Below are positions 28,986 through 36,750 of a stretch of 64,000 nt of DNA, piece after piece; position 1 is the first letter of the stretch; the number at the start of each line of letters is the position of its first letter. The translations under genes and the position numbers were made by a program. Origin of the DNA: Pseudomonas sp. GL-B-19 (GTDB taxonomy: Bacteria; Pseudomonadota; Gammaproteobacteria; Pseudomonadales; Pseudomonadaceae); NCBI RefSeq assembly GCF_019956415.1, contig NZ_JAHBDK010000031.1, forward strand, positions 186,001 through 250,000, written 5' to 3'. The notes beneath the pieces were generated by a model. That model saw only the letters and a list, made by a program, of their open reading frames with translations, did no database searches and was not told the DNA's origin.

Positions 28986-29753
28986 TCAAGGAAAATATTT
29001 GCGAACCAATGCCGCCAGACTTGCTGCCGTTTGCGCATCCATGATCCCGTCGTAATTTTCAGGGCGGAAGTGCAACTGAAAGGCTCGAACAAGTTGTGCG
29101 AAACCTTGATCGGTTGATGCATTTGAAACGTCATAGCCATAGGTTCTGAACAGTTTCAGCAATTCGGCTCGGGCAGGAATGCCGGTTTCGTTGTATTGCT
29201 GCAAATAGGTGTCGCGGGTGGCATCGTCGAACCAGGCGCCAACGCCTTTCAAATAAAGTGCATGCCAAGGGAATTTCGGCCCTGGGTCACTCTTGCGACC
29301 GACCGCAACATCAGAGTGGCCCAGGACTTGGGTCGGGCTGATATCCGGATAGCGTTCAAGGATGTTCAGCGCCAGTTCTTCCATCGCGGCAATTTGTTCA
29401 GGCTGATACGGCGGAAAATTGAAAACCCCTTGGCTGAACGTCGCCAGGTTAACGATTTCGACACCGATAGACGTGTCATTCAGATTGCTTCGGTTACCCC
29501 ATTGACTGACGCCCGCATGCCAGGCGCGCCGGGTTTCGTCGACAAGACTGAAGACTTCCTGCGTGGTGTGGCCTGCGTTCAAGTAGCTCGGATCGGTGAT
29601 GTCCGGAACCAGATAGTGTGCGCTGACATTCGGGCCGGTCAATGCATTGACTGAACTGGAGAAGTTACCGGCCGTGTAGTGGAAAATCAGAAAGCGTACG
29701 CGGCTGTTGGAACTCTGAGTAGAATGAAGTTTGTTGTAGATGATAGGTTTCAT
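28986..29753 (-). CDS. N-acetylmuramoyl-L-alanine amidase (AmpD/AmiD type) with peptidoglycan-binding domain
   Basis: 255 residues. The amidase_2 fold has a zinc ligand in FLIFHYTAG (His25), then SAHYLV, and the second ligand block GHSDVAVGRKSDPGP. The last 70 residues look like a PG_binding_1 domain. It would cut the bond between MurNAc and L-Ala. No signal peptide or lipobox is visible, unlike AmiD, so it is cytoplasmic (recycling) or released by lysis. It converges with the SDR gene and lies at the left edge of the immunity-gene island. Confidence 0.85.
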   Translation of the reverse strand: MKPIIYNKLHSTQSSNSRVRFLIFHYTAGNFSSSVNALTGPNVSAHYLVPDITDPSYLNAGHTTQEVFSLVDETRRAWHAGVSQWGNRSNLNDTSIGVEIVNLATFSQGVFNFPPYQPEQIAAMEELALNILERYPDISPTQVLGHSDVAVGRKSDPGPKFPWHALYLKGVGAWFDDATRDTYLQQYNETGIPARAELLKLFRTYGYDVSNASTDQGFAQLVRAFQLHFRPENYDGIMDAQTAASLAALVRKYFP

Positions 29754-29926
29754 GAAAGATTGCTCGTTAATAGTTAAGTTAAAGTCAGCGCACCCTAGGC
29801 GTGGATGAATGACCTGTAATTAACATTAATGGCGGGGGCGCTTCGCGTGTTTACAGAAGCCTGTAGTCGCTTTCCGAAGAATGCGTAGGCAGTAGAAGTC
29901 TGGGTTGAGGAGTGGCAGCTTTGAAA

Positions 29927-29960
29927 GTGGAGCCAGGCACGTCTGTCTGCTCCACGGTTT
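29927..29960 (-). terminator. Hairpin after immunity gene 1 (weak terminator)
   Basis: GTGGAGC and GCTCCAC pair across 15 bases just past the immunity stop. The same hairpin follows the immunity gene at 31658, so the 3' flank was duplicated together with the gene. The T-run is short on the minus strand. Confidence 0.45.
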
Positions 29961-29965
29961 TATCG

Positions 29966-30229
29966 CTATTCTTCTTTTTTGAAGCCTGTTTTTCCGTTGG
30001 CGGTTCGCCATTGCTTTATAGCTTCTAATACGCCGGCAGGGCTGTCTTCGACACCCGGTTCGGGGTAATACAGGATGTCTGTTCCGTTTGGATGTTCTGA
30101 AGTGCTTACGATGTTGTCAACAATTGCGTCATGCTCTTTCTCTGATGAGTAATCGCCTACAACTAAACGGTTTATAAGGCTTGTATATTCAGATTCTGTA
30201 TATTCTTCAAATTTGTTTTTAAAGTTCAT
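29966..30229 (-). CDS. Colicin-E/pyocin-S type bacteriocin immunity protein (copy 1)
   Basis: 87 residues of the Im2/Im9 family: SEYTSLINRL, SSEKEHDAIVD, TSEHPNGTDILYYPEPG and a C-terminal IKQWRTANGKTGFK. The Tyr-Tyr pair of DILYYP is the hot spot that contacts the DNase. It would bind and block an HNH nuclease bacteriocin in the cytoplasm. No adjacent toxin gene exists for this copy, so it is an orphan, perhaps protecting from a competitor's bacteriocin. The region is clearly AT-richer than the chromosome. Start 30229. Confidence 0.9.
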   Translation of the reverse strand: MNFKNKFEEYTESEYTSLINRLVVGDYSSEKEHDAIVDNIVSTSEHPNGTDILYYPEPGVEDSPAGVLEAIKQWRTANGKTGFKKEE

Positions 30230-30309
30230 CCTGTTTGTCTCCTTTTTTGGAGTGGGTTTCAATGTGCTGCTGTGGTGTCAATATACTAAGATTTTCCATG
30301 TCGTAGACT

Positions 30310-30538
30310 GCGCCGCTAGCCAGGTTTTTACTTTTTCAATGATAGCTTCAGGTGTGGAATCTTCGTCTGAGTCTGAGTAGTAAATTAAGTCAGTATCCGT
30401 CTGGATGCTCTGTCAACTCCTCAAACAAGAGTACTGCGCGTATTTAATCTTTTTCCGTAGGATGTTCAGATCAGCAAATTTTTTTAAGAACTCGAGAAAC
30501 TCTGCTTCGGTATAGTCGGGAATATTTAGCTTACTCAT
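30310..30538 (-). pseudogene. Broken bacteriocin immunity gene (copy 2)
   Basis: The start MSKLNIPDYTEAEFLEFLKK is like the cognate immunity protein at 31658-31918, and DNA similarity to that gene continues past the point where the frame breaks (to about 30310), with small insertions such as CAGTATCCGTC against CAGCTCCGTC. The frame closes after about 41 residues, before the Tyr-Tyr hot spot. It is a decayed duplicate. Confidence 0.8.
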
Positions 30539-30965
30539 GTTGGTTTCTTCTATTGTAAAACTCTGTATGTGTTTTTTTAGTGGCTGCGCGCCCGAGGACA
30601 ATATTGGGGCACTGAAGGAAGTAATGGGGGTGCAGAGGTCTTCGTTGTAGTAAGGTAATGTAAATGAAATATGCGTGATCGCATGCTCCCTTTTCCAGAT
30701 TATAGTTTTCTGCTTTGAAGCCGGGTTTTACGTTTTCTGCTCGCCAATGTTTAATGGCGTTTAATACACCGGCAGGACTGTCCTCAACACCCGGTTCCGG
30801 GTAATACAAAATGTCCGACCCGTTCGGATGCTCCGAAGTATTTACGATGTTCTCAACGATTTCATCGAGTTCTGCTTCCGATGAATACTCTCCGTTGAAC
30901 AGGCGTTGTATAAGGGTCGTGTATTCGGATTCGTTATATTCTTCAAGTGTTTTTTTAAGGTTCAT
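30531..30965 (-). CDS. Bacteriocin immunity protein with chimeric C-terminal tail (copy 3)
   Basis: Residues 1-86 are a full Im-family protein (SEYTTLIQRLFNGEYSSEAE, TSEHPNGSDILYYPEPG, IKHWRAENVKPGFK), close to copy 1. No stop follows the usual end: about 58 extra residues run on, and part of them (RRPLHPHYFLQCPNIVLGRA) is the antisense translation of a repeated piece of the SDR gene 3' end. The total of 144 residues is far above the family length of about 87. The core may still work. Start 30965. Confidence 0.75.
   Translation of the reverse strand: MNLKKTLEEYNESEYTTLIQRLFNGEYSSEAELDEIVENIVNTSEHPNGSDILYYPEPGVEDSPAGVLNAIKHWRAENVKPGFKAENYNLEKGACDHAYFIYITLLQRRPLHPHYFLQCPNIVLGRAATKKTHTEFYNRRNQHE
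30578..30657 (+). repeat. Decayed copy A of the SDR gene 3' end
   Basis: GAGGACAATATTGGGGCACTGAAGGAAG and the bases around it align with 28850-28912 of the SDR gene (AAGGACAATATTGAAGCGCTGAAGGAAA) in the same orientation, with scattered substitutions. Confidence 0.75.
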
Positions 30966-30991
30966 CTTATCTGCCCCATTTGTTGGAGTGA

Positions 30992-31074
30992 GTTTTGAAG
31001 GGCGGCGCATCCGAAGGACAATATTGAAGCGCCGAAGGAAATGATGGGGAATTTGTAGAAGTATTCGATTTAAA
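30992..31074 (+). repeat. Well-preserved copy B of the SDR gene 3' end
   Basis: About 83 bases match 28830-28914 with only a handful of differences, including GCATCCGAAGGACAATATTG and the final codons down to the TAA. It carries an internal TAG in the SDR frame and has no upstream coding part. Confidence 0.9.
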
Positions 31075-31118
31075 TGTTGTAAATACCAAGCCGCCGGATT
31101 GCAGCGGCTTGGTATCAG

Positions 31119-31382
31119 CTACAAATCAGGTATATTTTTTTCTGTAATGAATTTCGGTTCTATCCAGTTCGGTCCTTTGGTGGCGACCGGTCCTTCATCG
31201 TTAGCGAGTATCCCCTCATCGAAAAGTCGTGAGTAGGTTCGAAGCAGTTCGCCATTTGCGATGACTTCAAATCTATAGCGTCCAATCATTCTATCGAGCG
31301 AAGGATAGGCCAAGCCAATACCGAAAGCTGTCACGACATCTTCAATAGGCTCATTTTTTATAATCTGTTCGATAGTGCTCAC
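31119..31382 (-). CDS. Small unknown protein, possible immunity partner of the orphan toxin tip
   Basis: 87 residues beginning MSTIEQIIKNEPIEDVV from a GTG at 31382. I do not recognise the family. The protein is small and acidic at both ends, and its start overlaps (GTGA) the stop of a 54-codon remnant that looks like the tip of a larger protein. This toxin-end/small-gene order within an immunity island suggests an immunity function, which is inference. Confidence 0.55.
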   Translation of the reverse strand: MSTIEQIIKNEPIEDVVTAFGIGLAYPSLDRMIGRYRFEVIANGELLRTYSRLFDEGILANDEGPVATKGPNWIEPKFITEKNIPDL

Positions 31383-31543
31383 TGGAACTCTCCTTTGAGA
31401 AGATTTTTGTAAAAACGGTCGATTTGTTTGCTTTCAGCATTGAGTGCCTCTTCCGAGTACAATAAAGCCTCACTGTTGCTAAATTTATAATCCTCAAGTG
31501 TGGCTGTGTGAGCGTTGTTCCATTCCGGTGAGCCGGGGAGCGG
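31379..31543 (-). pseudogene. Orphan C-terminal tip of a larger protein (possible toxin remnant)
   Basis: An open stretch of 54 codons without a start reads LPGSPEWNNAHTA, SNSEALLYSEEALNAE, IDRFYKNLLKGEFQ and ends in a TGA overlapping the next gene. A TAA lies just upstream at 31544-31546. It has coding-like composition and coupling to the downstream gene, as in polymorphic-toxin tips displaced from their carriers. The family is not recognised. Confidence 0.45.
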
Positions 31544-31618
31544 TTAGTGACAGTCCCCTTTTAATAGGTTTCTTTTTTATGACTCTAGATTGTCGCTTTT
31601 GAGGTGACATGCCGGAAA

Positions 31619-31653
31619 GTGGAGCCAAGCACGTCTGCCGGCTCCACAGTTTT
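31619..31653 (-). terminator. Hairpin after the cognate immunity gene (weak terminator)
   Basis: GTGGAGCC and GGCTCCAC flank 13 bases just downstream of the immunity stop at 31658; same element as at 29927. Confidence 0.45.
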
Positions 31654-31657
31654 ATCT

Positions 31658-31918
31658 CTATTCTTCTATTTTAAAGCCTGGCTTTCCGTTGGCGGCTCGC
31701 CACGCTTTTACTTTTTCAATGATAGCTTCGGGTGTGGAATCTTCGTCTGACTCTGCGTAGTAAATTAAGTCAGCTCCGTCTGGATGCTCTGTCAACTCAT
31801 CAAACAAGAGTACTGCGCGTATTAGTTTTTTTTCCGTAGTGTATTCAGAGCGGCAAATTTTGTTCAAGAACTCGAGAAACGCTGTTTCGGTATAGTCGGA
31901 AATATTAAGCTTTCTCAT
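31658..31918 (-). CDS. Cognate pyocin immunity protein (Im family)
   Basis: 86 residues: MRKLNISDYTETAFLEFL, TEHPDGADLIYYAES, VKAWRAANGKPGFK. The Tyr-Tyr pair and the preceding helix III are conserved as in Im9. It starts two bases from the pyocin stop with a strong AGGAGG ribosome site inside the end of the pyocin gene, so it is co-expressed and is the specific inhibitor of that DNase. Confidence 0.93.
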   Translation of the reverse strand: MRKLNISDYTETAFLEFLNKICRSEYTTEKKLIRAVLLFDELTEHPDGADLIYYAESDEDSTPEAIIEKVKAWRAANGKPGFKIEE

Positions 31919-31919
31919 A

Positions 31920-34139
31920 TTAGTTTCCTCCTTTGTGAAGCTCGGTATGTAGTTTTGGAGTGACGACTCGTATGTTGTCAAAATCGTAGACATCGCCACC
32001 GTCGGAAACAGAATGGAGATGATGTAGTTCGAATTTTATTTTACCTCCTACCCAGTCCTTTTTATGCGAGAAAGGGGCTCTTCCGTTTTTCATTTGTTGA
32101 ATGTTTTGGGTAGTGAACTGTTTAGCCAATGCAGGATCTTCAACTATAGATCTCCAAAACGTCTCTCTAAAAGATCTGAAATTCGAGAAGTTCTGCTCTC
32201 GAAGCTTGCCTGCAATCTGATTGGGAATCACCGCACCAATGCCTTTTGAAGCGGGCTCCAGCCAAATGCCCGATACGGGGTCGCCATAACCACTAGCTAC
32301 ACCGGGTTCATCCCGCCGATCCCTGAACATCGTGAAGATCGGAGGAAGCCCCGACTCTGTCGGGAAGACTGTAATAAAGCCGCCAAAGCTGTATAGATCC
32401 AGCTCCGGAAATTCATCAAGCCTTCCTTCTAAGGCGGTTAAGGCAGTTCCGTCATAAACGGCTATGTTCGGTTCACTTGCGGGGAGGGTGGTTGACGCAT
32501 CGCCAGGCTTGACAATCGGCGTCCAGGCTATGCCGATTGATGGGGCATCCGGGTTGTAAGACCTGTAGACATTCAGGTCTGAATCGAAAGTGGCGAGTCG
32601 TACCGGCACGTCGCCCGGCACCGATGTGCCATTGGTAGTTACGACAAAGTACTCAGTTGAGTTCCCCTCCTTCCTTGAGCCGATAGCGACCGGCAATCTG
32701 ACTTTCCCATTGGCTTTGGCAACGGCATGCAAGTCGTCAATATCTGTGGTGAGATCCGAGAGAGGGATGCTCAAGGCGTGGAGGTTGTCGGGCTCGTATT
32801 CCGTGATCGAGAGATCCCAGGTATGAACGTTGTCGGGCACCAAGCTCGACAGGCGGGCACTCAATTGGGGGCGCTCGCCATTACCCAATGGTGAAGGAAA
32901 CAACAGCGCGGCAAATCCAACCATCACCGCGCTTGCCGCTGCGGTGCTTGCCGTGACCACAGTGGTAACTGAGGTTTGCAGAGCTGTCCTGACTGCTTGA
33001 GTAGTTGCGGCACCGGCGGCCAGACGCCCGTTTTCCAAGGTGAACACCGGGCCCGCTGCCGCGGACCAGCCTAATACGGGAAACGGCCGGCTAGCACGGG
33101 AGGCTTCCCACGCTTTGTACATCGCAGCCATCTCATTCAATCTTGCGAGGTTTTCCACCTGCTTTTTGGCGTTAGCCTCCTCTCGCTCTTTCGCCTCTTT
33201 CGCCTGTTCTTCCTGCCGTTTGACCTCGGCTTGTGCTTCGAGAAGAGCCCGTTCCGCAGCGACCTGCCGTGCTGCCGCTTCCGCCGTAATCCGTGCCTGC
33301 TCAGCCGCCAATTGCCGTGCGCTTTCCAATGCGGCCAGTCTTGCTTGCTCTCGAGCCTGTTCCTCCGCCACTCGCCGCGCGTTCTCCAAAGCGGCAAGTC
33401 GCGCTTGCTCACGAGCTCTTGCCGCAGCCTCCTCATTTACGCGCGCCAGCTCTGCCGCCACTCGATGAGCTTCGCGCTCCGCTTCTAGTTGTCGTTGTTC
33501 TTGCGCTTGAGTAGCGACAAGAAGGTTCTGCACATGTATTTGTTGGGTATGTAAAAGTTGAATCTGCTCTGTTAGGAAGTTTGCAGAGTAAGCGGCTTTA
33601 TAGGAGGCCACCCACCTTGCATAAACGGGCCCGTAAGGTGTTACAGGTCTTTCAAGCGTTTGAGCTTTGGCTAAATAATCACCAATTGTTTTGCCGATTG
33701 GGCTGTGTCCATAGAAGGAATTAGCTACTGAGGTTTGAGTGTGTAGTTCAGCTGTCTTTTGTTGGATTAATAAATTTCTGATGTTGAGTTCGTGTTGATA
33801 CGCTTGTGTTGGGCTCGTTATTGATATCGGATGTTGAGCTCTCAGGTTTGCCAGATCAATTTCTGTCGATCCTGGTAAGTTCTGAAGTTTTGCACTGTGT
33901 TCGGCTTTTACGGAGCTCTCCGTAACTTTAATATTATCCCGGGTTTCGCGCCGAAGTTGTTCGTTTAGTGTGAGGCCGGAGCCAATTCCTCCGGGGCGAG
34001 TCGGCGGGACGCGAAATCCACCTCCTATTGGGTTTGTTCCAGGCTTTGGTTGTTTACCAACATAAGTTGTTGGCAATTCAATTTTCCCATGTTCTCCGGC
34101 AACATGTGAGGTCGGCGGGGGAGCTTGTTTCTCTGGCAT
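31920..34139 (-). CDS. S-type pyocin / colicin-like bacteriocin with HNH DNase domain
   Basis: 739 residues. Order: proline-rich N-terminus (1-60), receptor-binding helical region (60-210), a long Ala/Glu/Arg coiled coil (about 215-345), a hydrophobic Ala/Thr/Val stretch (375-420), the pyocin-S translocation domain (about 430-595) and a colicin E9-like DNase (about 600-739). The HNH residues are His706, His707, Asn722, His731 and His735 in ELHHLH, DNIRV and KLHTELH, so the nuclease looks active. It kills related bacteria by cutting DNA after import. No SOS box or lysis gene was found next to it. Confidence 0.94.
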   Translation of the reverse strand: MPEKQAPPPTSHVAGEHGKIELPTTYVGKQPKPGTNPIGGGFRVPPTRPGGIGSGLTLNEQLRRETRDNIKVTESSVKAEHSAKLQNLPGSTEIDLANLRAQHPISITSPTQAYQHELNIRNLLIQQKTAELHTQTSVANSFYGHSPIGKTIGDYLAKAQTLERPVTPYGPVYARWVASYKAAYSANFLTEQIQLLHTQQIHVQNLLVATQAQEQRQLEAEREAHRVAAELARVNEEAAARAREQARLAALENARRVAEEQAREQARLAALESARQLAAEQARITAEAAARQVAAERALLEAQAEVKRQEEQAKEAKEREEANAKKQVENLARLNEMAAMYKAWEASRASRPFPVLGWSAAAGPVFTLENGRLAAGAATTQAVRTALQTSVTTVVTASTAAASAVMVGFAALLFPSPLGNGERPQLSARLSSLVPDNVHTWDLSITEYEPDNLHALSIPLSDLTTDIDDLHAVAKANGKVRLPVAIGSRKEGNSTEYFVVTTNGTSVPGDVPVRLATFDSDLNVYRSYNPDAPSIGIAWTPIVKPGDASTTLPASEPNIAVYDGTALTALEGRLDEFPELDLYSFGGFITVFPTESGLPPIFTMFRDRRDEPGVASGYGDPVSGIWLEPASKGIGAVIPNQIAGKLREQNFSNFRSFRETFWRSIVEDPALAKQFTTQNIQQMKNGRAPFSHKKDWVGGKIKFELHHLHSVSDGGDVYDFDNIRVVTPKLHTELHKGGN

Positions 34140-34316
34140 ATCGTTCTTCCATGAGTGGTTGTCGCTCGCTGAAGAAAAAGCTTATGTCAGGGGTGAAAAT
34201 GTTGGGTCTGTGAAACGTGTAGGCGTTTTCTTTTTGGATAGTAAGTAGTTGCTGCTTCTATCCAGATCGAAAGATTTTTCCCGCGTTAAATTCAGAAATT
34301 TTTGTGTCTTGCCCAT

Positions 34317-34350
34317 AAAAAAGGCCGCTGCAAACGCAGCGGCCAAAGTA
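34317..34350 (-). terminator. Rho-independent terminator, minus strand
   Basis: Read on the minus strand: GGCCGCTGC-GTTT-GCAGCGGCC followed by seven T. It would stop transcription coming from the right before it reaches the pyocin promoter, insulating the pyocin. Confidence 0.8.
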
Positions 34351-34589
34351 AGACGTTGGATCAGGAGCTACAAATCAACGTCAGTGAACACAGGGCGATC
34401 AATCGATAAAACGTCGATTCATCTGAATTCTGTCGCCAATGGAGTGGACTGATCTCACACCATCGCTTCGTGCTATCCGGCTGTTCACCGTGAAAGCCCG
34501 GCAAGAATAAGTCGCTGAGCCCAAAGGAAAAATAGCGATTCGCGACATGCAGTGTTGCAGTCTGAGCAACAGTCCCGTGTTGTCTTGGC

Positions 34590-34742
34590 CTGTAGCAGCT
34601 GCCGAAGGTTCGGGCCGCGTTCGGACGTCCGCCTGCGTAGCAGTCGTAAACATTCCCTATGAAATCACCTGAGATTCGCAAGGGTCAATTGACGACTGCT
34701 GCGCAGCCGGACGCAGCCTCGCGTTGCTCGGCAGCTGCTACA
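34590..34742. repeat. REP-like inverted pair of a second type
   Basis: TGTAGCAGCTGCCGAAGGTT...GCGTTCGGAC at the left and the inverted GGACGCAGCCTCGC...GGCAGCTGCTACA at the right. The core GTAGCAGCTGCCGA differs from the GTAGGAGC core of the other repeats, so it is a separate REP class. Confidence 0.65.
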
Positions 34743-34933
34743 AGTCGGCATTCACCTCACCCATGCATCTGGCTGATAACCCTCCATCCAGCCCATCCAT
34801 GCCCCGCGCAAACCCGCGTCCCGTCTGGCCATTCATCCTTTAGAGGTACACCACGAATACCTCCTTGGTGCGCTTATCGCTCCCGGGTTGCGGCAGTAGG
34901 GTGGGGCCTTCTGTCACTCACCGGGGAAGACGC

Positions 34934-36727
34934 ATGACAAAAACAACAATGCGCGCCATCTTCACACCGCAAGCGCTGGCCGCTACGGTTGCCTTGGGTT
35001 GCTGCGCCCAGGCGCAGGCTGTTTCATTCAATATCGGGGAGATCGAGGGGACGTTTGACTCCTCACTGTCCGTCGGCGCGAGTTGGGGCATGCGCGATGC
35101 CGATGATTCTTTGGTGGGCATTGTCAACGGCGGGACCGGACAGTCATCGACCGGTGATGACGGGCGGCAGAACTTCTCGAAAGGCGAAACCTTTTCCAAA
35201 ATCTTCAAAGGCATTCACGACCTCGAACTGAAGTATGGCGACACCGGTGTATTCGTCCGTGGCAAGTACTGGTACGACTTCGAGTTGGAGGACGAAACTC
35301 GCCCGTTCAAGCCAATCAGCGACCACGGCCGCAAGGAAGGCGCCAAGTCCGCAGGCTCGCAAATCCTCGACGCCTTCGTTTATCACAACTACTCCATCGC
35401 CGAACTTCCGGGCAGCGTGCGCGCCGGTAAGCAAGTGGTGAGCTGGGGTGAAAGTACCTTCATCGGCAACTCGATCAACAGCATCAACCCGGTTGACGTT
35501 TCTGCGTTTCGTCGTCCGGGTGCCGAGATCAAGGAAGGCCTGATTCCGGTGAACATGCTGTACGTCTCCCAAGGCCTGACGGATCAGCTCTCGGTCGACG
35601 GGTTCTACCAACTGGAGTGGGACCAGACCGTTCTCGACAACTGCGGCACGTTCTTCGCTGTCGACGTAGCGGCGGATGGTTGCAACAACAACTACACCGT
35701 CGGCAGCCCCGCGATTGCGCCGTTGGCGCCGGTGGCAGCCGCGTTTGGCCAGCCGATTCTAGTGACCCGCGAAGGTGTGGTCGTTCCCCGTGGCGGCGAC
35801 CGCGATGCGAGGGATTCCGGGCAGTGGGGCATGGCCTTGCGCTGGCTCGGCGATGACACCGAGTACGGCCTGTATTTCATCAACTACCACAGCCGCACAC
35901 CAACGGTCGGTACCGTCACGGCCGGCGCATCGACACTGGCCAGCCTGCCGGGCATGGTCGCCGTCGCCAACCGTCTGGCACCGGGGAGCGGCGCGGGTCT
36001 GGCCCAAAGTGTGATGCTGGGTCGCGGTCAGTATTACCTCGATTACCCGGAAGACATTCGTCTCTATGGCGCGAGCTTCGCTACGACATTACCGACCGGC
36101 ACCGCATGGAGCGGCGAGATCAGCTATCGCCCTAATGCTCCGGTACAGGTCAACACCAACGACCTGACCCTGGCCTTGCTTAACCCGATTGCCGGCGGTG
36201 CCGCATCGCCCATCGTCACGACGCCTGGCGGCGACAACAAAGGCTACCGCCGCAAGGAAGTCACGCAAATCCAGAGCACCATGACGCAGTTCTTCGACCA
36301 GGTACTGGGTGCGCAACGACTGACCGTGGTTGGTGAAGCGGCAGCGGTATTCGTCGGTGGTCTGGAGCGGCGCAGCGAACTGCGTTATGGCCGCGACTCG
36401 GTCTACGGCCAGTACGGCTTCGCCGGTGAAACCGAAGGTTTCGTGACCTCGACCTCTTGGGGCTACCGCGCCCGGGCAATCCTTGACTACGCCAACGTGA
36501 TCGGCGGGATCAACCTCAAACCCAACTTGTCTTGGGCGCACGACGTCGCTGGCTATGGCCCCAACGGGCTGTTCAACAAAGGCGTCAAGGCGGTCAGCGT
36601 CGGTGTCGATGCCGACTACCGCAACACCTATACCGCGAGCCTGAGTTACACCGACTTCTTTGGCGGTGACTTCAACGTCCTCGAAGACCGCGACTTCGTG
36701 GCGCTGAGCTTCGGCGTGAACTTCTGA
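34934..36727 (+). CDS. DUF1302 family exported protein
   Basis: 597 residues. A signal peptide (to AQAQA, about residue 31) precedes a beta-rich protein with SVGASWGMRD, FVRGKYWYDFEL, AGKQVVSWGES and a C-terminal VALSFGVNF ending in Phe, which suggests an outer-membrane barrel. The function is not established; DUF1302 and DUF1329 genes occur as pairs, often beside lipase/esterase or transporter genes. ATG 34934 begins the signal peptide. DUF1329 follows 23 bases later. Confidence 0.88.
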   Translation: MTKTTMRAIFTPQALAATVALGCCAQAQAVSFNIGEIEGTFDSSLSVGASWGMRDADDSLVGIVNGGTGQSSTGDDGRQNFSKGETFSKIFKGIHDLELKYGDTGVFVRGKYWYDFELEDETRPFKPISDHGRKEGAKSAGSQILDAFVYHNYSIAELPGSVRAGKQVVSWGESTFIGNSINSINPVDVSAFRRPGAEIKEGLIPVNMLYVSQGLTDQLSVDGFYQLEWDQTVLDNCGTFFAVDVAADGCNNNYTVGSPAIAPLAPVAAAFGQPILVTREGVVVPRGGDRDARDSGQWGMALRWLGDDTEYGLYFINYHSRTPTVGTVTAGASTLASLPGMVAVANRLAPGSGAGLAQSVMLGRGQYYLDYPEDIRLYGASFATTLPTGTAWSGEISYRPNAPVQVNTNDLTLALLNPIAGGAASPIVTTPGGDNKGYRRKEVTQIQSTMTQFFDQVLGAQRLTVVGEAAAVFVGGLERRSELRYGRDSVYGQYGFAGETEGFVTSTSWGYRARAILDYANVIGGINLKPNLSWAHDVAGYGPNGLFNKGVKAVSVGVDADYRNTYTASLSYTDFFGGDFNVLEDRDFVALSFGVNF

Positions 36728-36750
36728 TCTGGCTGAGAAGGATGATTTCA

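Larger units (their letters stand above)
34140..34933. other. Intergenic region between pyocin and DUF1302 gene
   Basis: About 790 bases without a convincing gene. It holds the pyocin promoter area with a GGATAG...CTATCC inverted repeat (34236-34263), a minus-strand terminator (34319), a pair of REP-like GTAGCAGCTGCC repeats (34590-34742) and the leader of the DUF1302 gene. Short open frames at 34361-34681 overlap the repeats and look non-coding. The source of the transcript ended by the 34319 terminator is not identified. Confidence 0.5.

Noticed and set aside
34361..34681. Small minus-strand frames ending at a terminator
   Set aside because: They overlap REP-like repeats and have no recognisable features; the terminator alone is not enough to call a gene.
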